A stretch of 40,851 nucleotides of DNA from JBBEAM01 sp040882845. GTDB taxonomy: Bacteria > Pseudomonadota > Alphaproteobacteria > Kiloniellales > DSM-21159. A program made the translations under genes and the position numbers. The stretch spans positions 1 through 40,851 of the forward strand of contig JBBEAM010000012.1 of the NCBI GenBank assembly GCA_040882845.1, read 5' to 3'. Below are positions 22,276-29,969 of the stretch, piece by piece. Each line of letters opens with the position of its first letter. Positions within the stretch are counted from its first letter, which is position 1. The notes beneath the pieces were generated by a model. The model was not told the origin of the DNA, made no database searches, and was given only the letters and a program-made list of their open reading frames with translations.

Positions 22276-23297
22276 GTCCCGGCCGGATCGCGCGCAAGGG
22301 CCGCCGCCGCGGCGTGAATGTGTCCCGCAACTGGAATGCCGTGCGCGTCCGTTCTCGCCCGCATAGCAGCGCGGCGGCTACCGGGCAGATGGGCGTTCTC
22401 CTGGGTTTCGATGGCCCGGCGCAGCCCGGTCAGCCGCTCGGTGAAGAGGGCGCCCGAAAAGCTCGCGGGCGCGATCGCGATGAAGAACTGCCCGGTGCGC
22501 GGCGGACCGCCGCTGCTGCCGGAGAAGGGACTGGCGTCGATACCCAAGGTTGCGCCGGACAGCGCGGCGGCCATGACCTCGACCAGTAAAGCCACGCCGA
22601 ACCCCTTGTAGCCACCGCTTGGCACCATGCTTCCTTTGAGACCGACCGCCGGATCGGTCGTCGGCCTGCCCTCGGTGTCCAGGGCCCAGCCCTCGGGAAT
22701 CGGTTCCTTGGCGCGGGCGCGCATCACCACTTCGCTCTTGGCGACCACGCTGGCGCTCTGGTCGATCACGAAGTCGGCTTCGCCGCCGCTTCCCGGCACC
22801 GCCAGAGCAAAGGGATTGGTGCCGAGCACAGGAGCCTTTCCGCCAGCCGGGGCGATCGAAGCCGGCGCATTGGTGAATCCCAGCCCGACGAGCCCGCCGG
22901 CGGCCAGCTGCGCGACATGATAGCCAAGCACGCCGCAGTTGTAGGAATTGTGCAGCGACAATGCGGCAATGCCTTGCTCGCGGGCCAGCGGCAGCAGACT
23001 CTCGAATCCGATCTCGATGGCCCTGTGGGCGAAGCCGCAGGCGGCATCGACCCGCACTGCGCCCGGCGCAGTACGCTCGAGTCTCGGTTCGGCCTGGCCG
23101 TCTACCTTGCCGCAGGAGAGATGCTCGCAGTAGGTCGGCAGATAGGCGAGCCCGTGGCTGCTGATCCCCTCGCGTTCGGCCGCCGCGACCGCGCGCGCCA
23201 GCGCGCGGGCCTGATCCTCCCGCGCGCCGGCGCCGGTCAGAGCCGTGAAAGCTAGCTCGGCGACCTCCGCTTCGGTCATGGTGACGGTTTCCGTCAT
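22272..23297 (-). CDS. Ldh2/malate dehydrogenase-type NAD(P)H oxidoreductase
   Basis: A 341-residue member of the malate/L-lactate dehydrogenase (Ldh2) family, which reduces 2-oxo acids or cyclic imino acids such as 1-pyrroline-2-carboxylate. The start MTETVTMTEAEVAEL (ATG 23297) has AAGGA upstream. The family His is at 48 in SSHG; the position that usually carries the substrate-binding Arg four residues later is Tyr52 (SHGLAY), which suggests a different substrate. NALDHHG-like cofactor contacts appear as LGTNPFALAVPG, and GYKGFGVALLVEVMAA is the well-conserved C-terminal block. It is last in an operon with ALDH, an M19-like protein and a BCCT carrier. The exact reaction is open. Confidence 0.88.
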   Translation of the reverse strand: MTETVTMTEAEVAELAFTALTGAGAREDQARALARAVAAAEREGISSHGLAYLPTYCEHLSCGKVDGQAEPRLERTAPGAVRVDAACGFAHRAIEIGFESLLPLAREQGIAALSLHNSYNCGVLGYHVAQLAAGGLVGLGFTNAPASIAPAGGKAPVLGTNPFALAVPGSGGEADFVIDQSASVVAKSEVVMRARAKEPIPEGWALDTEGRPTTDPAVGLKGSMVPSGGYKGFGVALLVEVMAAALSGATLGIDASPFSGSSGGPPRTGQFFIAIAPASFSGALFTERLTGLRRAIETQENAHLPGSRRAAMRARTDAHGIPVAGHIHAAAAALARDPAGT

Positions 23298-23342
23298 CCG
23301 CGAAATCCTTCCTTTGTGTTCAGGGGTTGCGGCCACGGCACC

Positions 23343-24881
23343 TCAGGTCCGGCCTTTCATCAGTGTGATACGAACCGCATCCCACAGCGATGGAAGCAGG
23401 ATCAACGACACCGGTACCGCGGTGACGACGATGAAACTCTGCAGCTTGCCGATGCCTCCGGAACCCACGGAGATCAGGATCAGCGCCATGGCACCCATTG
23501 CGAGACCCCAAAAGACCCGCACCCAGGTCGAGGAGCGGTCCTCGTTCGACATGGCGACGGAGATGACGTAGGTCATCGAATCGCCGGTGGTCGCGACGAA
23601 AATCGTGGTCAGGATCAGGAACAGCAACGACACCAGAAAGCCGAGCGGCAGGTTCTGGGTGACCGCCAGCAGGGCGGCGGGCAGGTTGTAGCCCTCGAAA
23701 GCCGTGGAGACCGCTCCTGGTTCGGCGAGCTCGAAAGCAATGCCGGTTCCGCCGACGATGGTGAACCAGAAGTTGGTTACAATCGGTGCGACAATGGACA
23801 GCATGATGACGATTGCGCGGATCGAACGCCCGCGGCTGATGCGTGCGATGAACATCGCCATCAGCGGCCCGTAGCCGAGGAACCAGCCCCAGAAGAAGAC
23901 GGTCCACCAGCCGAGCCAGCCGGGATCTCCGAACAGGCCGGACTCGCCGCGATACAGGGCGAGATCGAAGAAGCTGGCAAGATAGACGCCCATCCCGGAG
24001 ATAAAGCCTTCGAAGATGAAAGCTGTCGGCCCAGCAATCAGTATGAACAGCAGCAGCACACAGGCGAGAATGATGTTGATCCGGCTGAGAAGCTGGATGC
24101 CGCGGCTGAGACCGGTCACTGCGGAAACCGTGTAGATCGCGACCAACCCGGCGATCACCAGCGCCTGGGTCGCCAAGCCGTCCGGAATGCCGAACAGCGC
24201 GTCGAGACCATAGGAAACCTGAAGGCCCAGGAAGCCGATCGGCCCGACGGTGCCGGCGACCACGGCGATAATGCAGGAGGCATCGGCGACCAATCCGATC
24301 GGCCCCTTGATCGCGCGATCGCCGAAGACCGGATAAAGCAGGGTCCGCGGCGACAAGGGAAGGCCCTTCTCGTAGTGATAGTACATCAGCATCACGGTGG
24401 TCAGAGAGCCGAGGATGGCCCAGGCGAGAAATCCCCAATGGAGGAAGGACTGCGCCAGAGCGGGAGCGGCGTCGGCCTGGGTCAGACCTTCGCCGCCGAA
24501 CAGCGGCGGGGAGGTAATGAAATGCGCCATCGGTTCGCCCGCGGCCCAGAAGACTCCACCGCCGGCCAGCAGGGTACACATGATCATCGCGCCCCACTGG
24601 AAGACCGTAAACTCGGGCTTTTCGAGCGCCCCAAGTTTGGCCTTGCCGCCGGGCAGCAGGCAGAGCGCCAAGCCGATGAAGAAGGTGGCAAGCAGTAACA
24701 GCTGCCAGTAGAGACCGAAGATACGGGCGGAAAAAGCGAAGCCTGCATCGACCGCAGCCGAGAGAGCTTCGAGATCGATCAAAGCCAGCGCACAGAACGC
24801 GACGATGAAACCGCCGGTGATGGCGAAGAGGGGCAGGTTTATGTGAGTGCCCCTGGAAGTCGGTTGCGTTGAATCGGTCAT
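23343..24881 (-). CDS. BCCT-family betaine/carnitine/choline-type transporter
   Basis: A 512-residue carrier with about twelve membrane segments and a short polar N-terminus. The BCCT signature is seen as GWWTVFFWGWFLGYGPLMAM followed by FIARISRGRSIR. The aromatic WWISWSP-type box of glycine betaine carriers is changed to WFLGYGP, and the TM3 glycine segment reads AGGGVFWAAGEPMAHF, so the ligand may be a larger or different quaternary or zwitterionic compound. It lacks the long regulatory tails of osmosensing BetP. It lies in an operon of catabolic enzymes, which suggests uptake for growth rather than osmoprotection. Confidence 0.92.
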   Translation of the reverse strand: MTDSTQPTSRGTHINLPLFAITGGFIVAFCALALIDLEALSAAVDAGFAFSARIFGLYWQLLLLATFFIGLALCLLPGGKAKLGALEKPEFTVFQWGAMIMCTLLAGGGVFWAAGEPMAHFITSPPLFGGEGLTQADAAPALAQSFLHWGFLAWAILGSLTTVMLMYYHYEKGLPLSPRTLLYPVFGDRAIKGPIGLVADASCIIAVVAGTVGPIGFLGLQVSYGLDALFGIPDGLATQALVIAGLVAIYTVSAVTGLSRGIQLLSRINIILACVLLLFILIAGPTAFIFEGFISGMGVYLASFFDLALYRGESGLFGDPGWLGWWTVFFWGWFLGYGPLMAMFIARISRGRSIRAIVIMLSIVAPIVTNFWFTIVGGTGIAFELAEPGAVSTAFEGYNLPAALLAVTQNLPLGFLVSLLFLILTTIFVATTGDSMTYVISVAMSNEDRSSTWVRVFWGLAMGAMALILISVGSGGIGKLQSFIVVTAVPVSLILLPSLWDAVRITLMKGRT

Positions 24882-24907
24882 TGCTGCTTACCCCCTAGCT
24901 TGCTTTT

Positions 24908-25903
24908 TTAGGTGCCGGATGACGGCCCAAAGCTTGTTCCGAAGAAGGCGAGCCAGTTCTCGCCCATGATCTTGGCGACCTCTTCACTGGAGAAACCGAT
25001 CTTGTTCAGCCCCGCGGCGATACCGCCGAAGTCGCGGTTATCGCGGAACCAGGCAGGCTGTTCCGGGAAGCCGGCATTCTTGGCCGAACCCTCCCCATAG
25101 TCTCTTTCCTTCGACCAGCGGCCGTTGCGCATCCACTCGACGACGCTGTCGGGCTGGTCCTGGCAGAGATCGCTGCCGATGCCGAGGCGCTCGACGCCTG
25201 TTTTTTCGGCGGTGCGCGCGACCATCTCGCAGAAGCTCTCGAGACTGCAGTCGGATTTGTCCTTCAGATGATGCGGATACATCGAGAAGCCGAACATGCC
25301 GCCGCTTTCCGCCAGGGCCTTGAGCACAGCGTCGCTCTTGTTGCGCAGCGCCGGGTGCCAGAAGGCCGGGTTGGCGTGGGTGATGGCGATCGGACGCGCG
25401 GAAAGTTCGATCGCCTGCAGGGTCGAGCGCTCGGCCGAATGGCTCATGTCGACCACCAGACCGACGCGGTTCATCTCCCCGATGACCTGCCTGCCCATGC
25501 GCGTGATGCCTGGGTCCTCCGCCTCGTAGCATCCGGTGGCCAGCAGACTCTGGTTGTTGTAGCTGAGCTGCATAAAGCGGACGCCGAGGCTATGAAGGAT
25601 CTCCACCAGGCCGATGTCGTCCTCGATCGGCGAACAGTTCTGCAGCCCGAAGAAGATCGCCGTGCGGCCGTCCTCCTGCGCGCGCCGCAGATCGTCCGCC
25701 CCACGGCCAGGGAAAATCAGCTCGGCGTGCTCCTCGAAGCGGCGGTTCCAGGCCTCGATATTGGCGACGGTCTCGCGGAAATTCTCGTGATAGCAGATGG
25801 TGACGTGAACGGCGGTGACCCCGCCCTCGTGCATCTCGTGGAAGATCTTTTCCGACCAGGCGGAGTATTGCAGCCCGTCGACGATCAGGCCGGCATCGTT
25901 CAT
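24908..25903 (-). CDS. M19 (membrane dipeptidase)-like protein, non-canonical
   Basis: A 331-residue amidohydrolase-fold protein of the renal-dipeptidase family. The canonical N-terminal metal-binding DGHND is replaced by VDGLQYSAW, so the His-x-Asp pair is missing. Later ligand candidates remain: Glu in CSPIEDD, His in DMSHSAE and His in THANPAF. It resembles the dipeptidase-like protein encoded with the glycine betaine and dimethylglycine genes of Pseudomonas (as I recall that family), which has the same change. No signal peptide is present, so it is not a membrane or periplasmic dipeptidase. Its start overlaps the ALDH stop as ATGA. It may hydrolyse an intermediate or be a one-metal enzyme. 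Confidence 0.88.
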   Translation of the reverse strand: MNDAGLIVDGLQYSAWSEKIFHEMHEGGVTAVHVTICYHENFRETVANIEAWNRRFEEHAELIFPGRGADDLRRAQEDGRTAIFFGLQNCSPIEDDIGLVEILHSLGVRFMQLSYNNQSLLATGCYEAEDPGITRMGRQVIGEMNRVGLVVDMSHSAERSTLQAIELSARPIAITHANPAFWHPALRNKSDAVLKALAESGGMFGFSMYPHHLKDKSDCSLESFCEMVARTAEKTGVERLGIGSDLCQDQPDSVVEWMRNGRWSKERDYGEGSAKNAGFPEQPAWFRDNRDFGGIAAGLNKIGFSSEEVAKIMGENWLAFFGTSFGPSSGT

Positions 25904-27354
25904 GACGGCGCGCCGGCGCTGATGTAGGAGGTCTTGACCTGGGTGTAGAATTCGGCGGCGTAGCGGCCCTGTTCCCTGGGCCCGAAGCTGGAGTTTTTCC
26001 GCCCGCCGAAGGGGACATGATAATCCGTGCCGGCGGTCGGCAGGTTGACCATCACGCAGCCGCTCTTGGCGTTGCGCCGGAAGTGGGTCGCGCGGGCGAG
26101 GGAGGACGTGCAGATTCCCGCCGTCAGGCCGAATTCGGTATCGTTGGCGAGCGCCAGAGCTTCGTCGTAGCTGTCGCAGGAGATGACGCAGGCGATCGGC
26201 GCGAACATCTCCTCGCGGTTGATCCGCATGTCGTTGCGTCCGCCGGTCAGCAGTGCGGGAGTCATGTAATAGCCGGGCGTCTTCCGCTCGACCCGGGCGC
26301 CGCCGGTGACGACCTCGCAGCCTTCCTGCTTTGCGAGCTCCATGTAGGCGAGATTGGACTCGAGCTGCGCTTCGCTCGCGACGGGACCGATAACGGTCCC
26401 TTCCTTGAGTGCATGATCGACCTGCAGGCTCTCCAGCTTTGCGGCCAGCGCCTCGACGAAGCTATCCAGGATCTTGCTGTGGACGATCAGGCGCGACGAG
26501 GCGGTACACTTCTGGCCGGTGCCGGAGTAGCCGCCGGCGACCGTTGCCGATACAGCGAGGTCGAGATCGGCATCCTCCATCACCACCAGCGGATTCTTCG
26601 ACCCCATTTCGAGCTGGAATTTCGTCAACTGAGCCGCGCACGCGGCCGCGACCCTGCGGCCGACATCGAGCGAACCGGTGAAACTCACCGCGTCGAGCTG
26701 CGCGGAACCGGCCAGGGCCTCACCGATGCTGCTGCCGCCGCCCATGACCAGGTTGAAGGCGCCAGCCGGCAGATCGTCCTGCCGCGAGAAAATCTCCGCC
26801 AGAGCCCAGGCGCTGGCCGGCGTCAGGTTTGCCGGCTTCCAGATCACGGCGTTGCCGTAGGCAAGCGCAGGGGCGATCTTCCAACTCGCCGTCGCCGTCG
26901 GGAAATTCCAGGGCGAGATGATACCCACTGTCCCCACGGGCTCACGCCGGATATCGATTTCAACGCCAGGGCGCACGGAGTCCGCAGTGTCGCCATGGAG
27001 GCGCAGAACTTCCGCCGCCGAGTAGGTGAAGAACTGCCCGGCGCGGTAAACCTCCCCGCGGCCTTCCGCCAGGGGCTTGCCTTCTTCGCGGGAGAGCAGT
27101 TTCCCAAGCTCGCCGGCTCTCTCCATCAGTTCCCGGCCAACGCGCTCGAGCAGCGCGGCGCGCGTTTCGAGCGGCGTTTCCGCCCAGCGTGCGCCAGCCT
27201 CGGCAGCAGCCGCCAGTGCGGTGTCGAGCTGTATCTCAGTCGCCTGGGCGTAGTGACCGATCACCTCGTCGGTGTCGGAGGGGTTGCGGTTTTCGATGCT
27301 GTCTTCGCCCGCGACCCAGCCGCCGGCGATGTAGTTGTCAAAGGTTCTGGCCAT
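25900..27354 (-). CDS. NAD(P)-dependent aldehyde dehydrogenase, 2-ketoglutarate semialdehyde type
   Basis: A 484-residue aldehyde dehydrogenase. The key residues are in place: Asn150 in SPWNFP, the FTGS motif near 225, Glu249 in QLEMGSKNP and nucleophile Cys283 in GTGQKCTASSR. The GQKCTASSR context and overall pattern look like 2-ketoglutarate semialdehyde (2,5-dioxovalerate) dehydrogenases of the hydroxyproline and pentose pathways, though other semialdehydes are possible. First gene of a minus-strand operon with the M19-like, BCCT and Ldh2-type genes, divergent from a LysR gene. The ribosome binding site is weak. Confidence 0.93.
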   Translation of the reverse strand: MARTFDNYIAGGWVAGEDSIENRNPSDTDEVIGHYAQATEIQLDTALAAAAEAGARWAETPLETRAALLERVGRELMERAGELGKLLSREEGKPLAEGRGEVYRAGQFFTYSAAEVLRLHGDTADSVRPGVEIDIRREPVGTVGIISPWNFPTATASWKIAPALAYGNAVIWKPANLTPASAWALAEIFSRQDDLPAGAFNLVMGGGSSIGEALAGSAQLDAVSFTGSLDVGRRVAAACAAQLTKFQLEMGSKNPLVVMEDADLDLAVSATVAGGYSGTGQKCTASSRLIVHSKILDSFVEALAAKLESLQVDHALKEGTVIGPVASEAQLESNLAYMELAKQEGCEVVTGGARVERKTPGYYMTPALLTGGRNDMRINREEMFAPIACVISCDSYDEALALANDTEFGLTAGICTSSLARATHFRRNAKSGCVMVNLPTAGTDYHVPFGGRKNSSFGPREQGRYAAEFYTQVKTSYISAGAPS

Positions 27355-27490
27355 AAAGCGCTTGGTTCTCTCTGCGTGTTTTCATAAGCCGCCGGAGGGG
27401 CGGGGGAATCGCATGTTGATTTTCACAACAAAGCAGCGACAATCAAATTGAAACAAATGTCTTAAACTTCAGAAAAACTGAAATAACGCA
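27355..27490. promoter_or_regulatory. Divergent ALDH-LysR control region with LysR-type box
   Basis: A 136-bp AT-rich spacer in a GC-rich region. TTCAG-AAAAA-CTGAA (27468-27482) is a perfect 15-bp inverted repeat close to the T-N11-A type of LysR site, and a smaller TCAA-A-TTGA dyad lies near 27443-27451. The large box ends 8 bp before the LysR start codon, so binding would autoregulate lysR. Activation of the ALDH operon from the same region is the usual arrangement. Confidence 0.55.
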
Positions 27491-28384
27491 ATGGCCATCG
27501 GTCTTCCACAGCTGCGCGTCTTCGTGGCGGTCGCCGAATTCGGCAATATCAAGGATGCCGCGGCCAGGCTCGGCCGTACGGCCTCGGCGGTTTCGATGAG
27601 CCTGAGTCAGCTGGAGCAGGAACTCGGCGGGCGGCTTTTCTCCGCCGACCGCAAATCGGTCCTCACGGCCCTGGGCGACTATGTCTACGCGACGGCAAAA
27701 CCGGAGTTGCAGCGCTTCGACAACTCCATTGCGGCGATGCAGGCCTATGCGCGCAACGAGATCGGACGGCTCGACATCGCCTGCGTGCCTTCGGTTGCCT
27801 CGCGGCTGCTCCCCGATATTCTTGGCGCCTTTCTGGCGGAACGGCCGCGCTTGGAATGCGATGTCCGCGATAGCGATTCAGCGGATGTGCTGCGCGCTGT
27901 CGAGCAGGGGGAGGTGGAGCTCGGCATCGCCGGCCTGCCGCAGCGCAGTACCTCCGTGGTGTTTACGCCGCTGTTTCGCGACGCCTTCGTGCTGGTCTGC
28001 CCGGCGGGCTCCCCACTCGCCCAGCGGGAAGCACCTCTCGCCTGGCAGGACCTGACCGGGGCGCGTTTCATTGCCAACGGGGCGATGGCGGCCCTGGACA
28101 ATGCGGTCTGCAGGGAACTCACAGCGCGTTCGCCGTTGATGGTGCGCAATGTGCTATCGCTGCTCGCCATGGTGCGCGCGGGACTCGGTTTCACGCTGTT
28201 GCCGGAGCTGTCCGTATCGCAGCAGGACGCGGGCCTTGCCTATGCCCGAATCGCCGACGACAGCCTTTATCGGGTCGTCGGCCTCCTGACACGCAGCAAC
28301 GGCAGCCTCTCGCCCGCTGCAGCGGCCTTTCGGGATCTTTTGCTCGAACAGGTCTATGACGTGGCTGGCGCACTGAAATCCTAG
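27491..28384 (+). CDS. LysR-family transcriptional regulator
   Basis: A 297-residue regulator. Residues 1-60 are the winged helix-turn-helix: LPQLRVFVAVAEFGNIKDAA, then RLGRTASAVSMSLSQLEQEL. Residues 90-290 are the effector-binding domain (GRLDIACVPSVASRLLPDIL and so on). It is divergent from the ALDH-M19-BCCT-Ldh2 operon and is most likely its activator; the convergent ior operon at its other side is the second candidate. The effector is unknown, perhaps the compound imported by the BCCT carrier. Confidence 0.93.
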   Translation: MAIGLPQLRVFVAVAEFGNIKDAAARLGRTASAVSMSLSQLEQELGGRLFSADRKSVLTALGDYVYATAKPELQRFDNSIAAMQAYARNEIGRLDIACVPSVASRLLPDILGAFLAERPRLECDVRDSDSADVLRAVEQGEVELGIAGLPQRSTSVVFTPLFRDAFVLVCPAGSPLAQREAPLAWQDLTGARFIANGAMAALDNAVCRELTARSPLMVRNVLSLLAMVRAGLGFTLLPELSVSQQDAGLAYARIADDSLYRVVGLLTRSNGSLSPAAAAFRDLLLEQVYDVAGALKS

Positions 28385-28407
28385 CCAAGTCGGTTGCACG
28401 CCGAAGG

Positions 28408-28433
28408 GGCATAGCTTTGATATCAGCGATGCC
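28408..28433. terminator. Possible bidirectional hairpin between convergent genes
   Basis: GGCAT (28408-28412) pairs with ATGCC (28429-28433), with an inner GC/GC pair offset by single bulges, in the 54 bp between the ends of lysR and iorB. There is no T tract on either side, so it is at best a weak terminator. Confidence 0.25.
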
Positions 28434-28438
28434 GAGAT

Positions 28439-29965
28439 TTACGCTCGGAGGGCCGTTATCAGAGAGTCGCCTTCGGGGTCGGCAAGCGCGATCCCATTCA
28501 TTTCGGCGACCCTATCGGCGGCGGAGCGGTCTTCGGCAATTGCCGGCCGCACGACGTGCTTCAGAATTGCCGAGAAGTTCGCGGCGCCACGGCGATGGGT
28601 TGCGCCATAGCCCTTGCGGAGGCGGGCTGTATCAACGACCTGCAAGCCGAAATCCGGATCGATACGAGTTGCGGCGACCACCAAATCCAGCCACTCCTCA
28701 ATCGCCTTCATTTCTTTCTGGAAGCGATAACTGCGAGGCCGCCAGGGCCGCAACCGCGCAAGCAGCCGCATCGTCATGAACCCGGCCACGGATGTCGTGC
28801 GTATCTGCAGGCCGAAGTTGTAAGCATCCAGCTTCCCGCGTTTACGCGCGCCCTCGACGATCCGCCGGCCTAGTGCCGGGGGCAGCAGCGACGCGAACTC
28901 TTCGATGCCGGGTTTGAGGAACTCGGTAACCTTCAGCAGGTCTTTGCTTCCCTGCGGGTTGCCGGAGCGAATTTCCTCCCACCTGTCGCGCTTCGTCTTC
29001 AGTGCGGCCACGCGGATGATGTCCTCGTAGGACATCATCAGTGCAAGGTAACGCGCTGCTTCCCGGGTGACGCTCCACTTCGTATCCGTGCCGCGTATCT
29101 CGCGCTCGGCGTCCTCGACTCTGGCGACCGAGCTTAGGTAGCGCTCCGCATAGGCAGGATCCTGGTATTCGCTAAGCCGCTCCACGCCATGGCGGACGAT
29201 AGCTTCGACTTCGGCAGGGAAGAGGTGACGGTCCGGCGGGGGTTCGGGCAGGTGGTCCGCGCTCTCGTCAGTGGTGGCGGGGCGCGCGCCGAGGACCGCG
29301 CCATAGGCAGCCTCGAAGCCACGCAGATTGGCGTCCACTGCAATCTCGGAGGATCTCAGCACCGCCTCGAACTTCGCTTTGTCGAAGGGAAGCACCCGGG
29401 CGGCTGCCAGTGCACCGAAGACGACGCTGCTGACGATGGCTCGGGCGTCCTTCGCCAGGTCCGCCATGTCGATGACGATGGCGCGCGCGGCGACTTCCTC
29501 GATGGCCTTGAGGATCCGCTCGCCGGAGATACGTTCGTCCGCCATCCCGCTTTTTTCTTCGATCGTATAGGCGCGATGGGGCGAGGCGAGAAGCGTGGTG
29601 CGATTTGGCGACACCAGGCCCTGCTCGATGACGCGGCCGGCCTCCAGCAACTCGGTCGCCACGACGATGTCAACGAAGCCGGGGGTCGGCGTGAGCGCGA
29701 AGATTGGGCTGTCCGGACGGTCCCATCGCTCAGGCAGCATCTCGATGTAGTAGGTCGTCGCCCCCGTGCGCTGCGCGACGCCGGGTATCGACGTGCTTTG
29801 CACCGGCCAGCCCTCGGCCGTCGCCAAGGCAACGATCCAGGAAGTCAGGACGCTGCCACCTTCGCCGCCCAGAGCGGCGATGCAAATGCGGATCGGTTCC
29901 ACCTGCTTTTCGGCGCTGGACCGTTCGGCGCCAGCCGTGGGAAGGGAGGCGGACTTCGCGGCCAT
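28439..29965 (-). CDS. iorB: Indolepyruvate:ferredoxin oxidoreductase beta subunit, long form
   Basis: A 508-residue protein. Residues about 20-210 are the pyruvate:ferredoxin oxidoreductase gamma-like catalytic domain: IRICIAALGGEGGSVLTSWI and QRTGATTYYIEMLP. The C-terminal 280 residues are an extension (YAERYLSSVARVEDAER, GRRIVEGARKRGKLDAYNFG) like that in long IorB proteins and single-chain indolepyruvate oxidoreductases (DUF6537). The ATG at 29965 lies 4 bp after the iorA stop; the long frame upstream is a shadow of iorA. With IorA it converts an aryl or branched 2-oxo acid plus CoA to acyl-CoA and CO2, reducing ferredoxin. Confidence 0.9.
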   Translation of the reverse strand: MAAKSASLPTAGAERSSAEKQVEPIRICIAALGGEGGSVLTSWIVALATAEGWPVQSTSIPGVAQRTGATTYYIEMLPERWDRPDSPIFALTPTPGFVDIVVATELLEAGRVIEQGLVSPNRTTLLASPHRAYTIEEKSGMADERISGERILKAIEEVAARAIVIDMADLAKDARAIVSSVVFGALAAARVLPFDKAKFEAVLRSSEIAVDANLRGFEAAYGAVLGARPATTDESADHLPEPPPDRHLFPAEVEAIVRHGVERLSEYQDPAYAERYLSSVARVEDAEREIRGTDTKWSVTREAARYLALMMSYEDIIRVAALKTKRDRWEEIRSGNPQGSKDLLKVTEFLKPGIEEFASLLPPALGRRIVEGARKRGKLDAYNFGLQIRTTSVAGFMTMRLLARLRPWRPRSYRFQKEMKAIEEWLDLVVAATRIDPDFGLQVVDTARLRKGYGATHRRGAANFSAILKHVVRPAIAEDRSAADRVAEMNGIALADPEGDSLITALRA

Positions 29966-29969
29966 GCCT

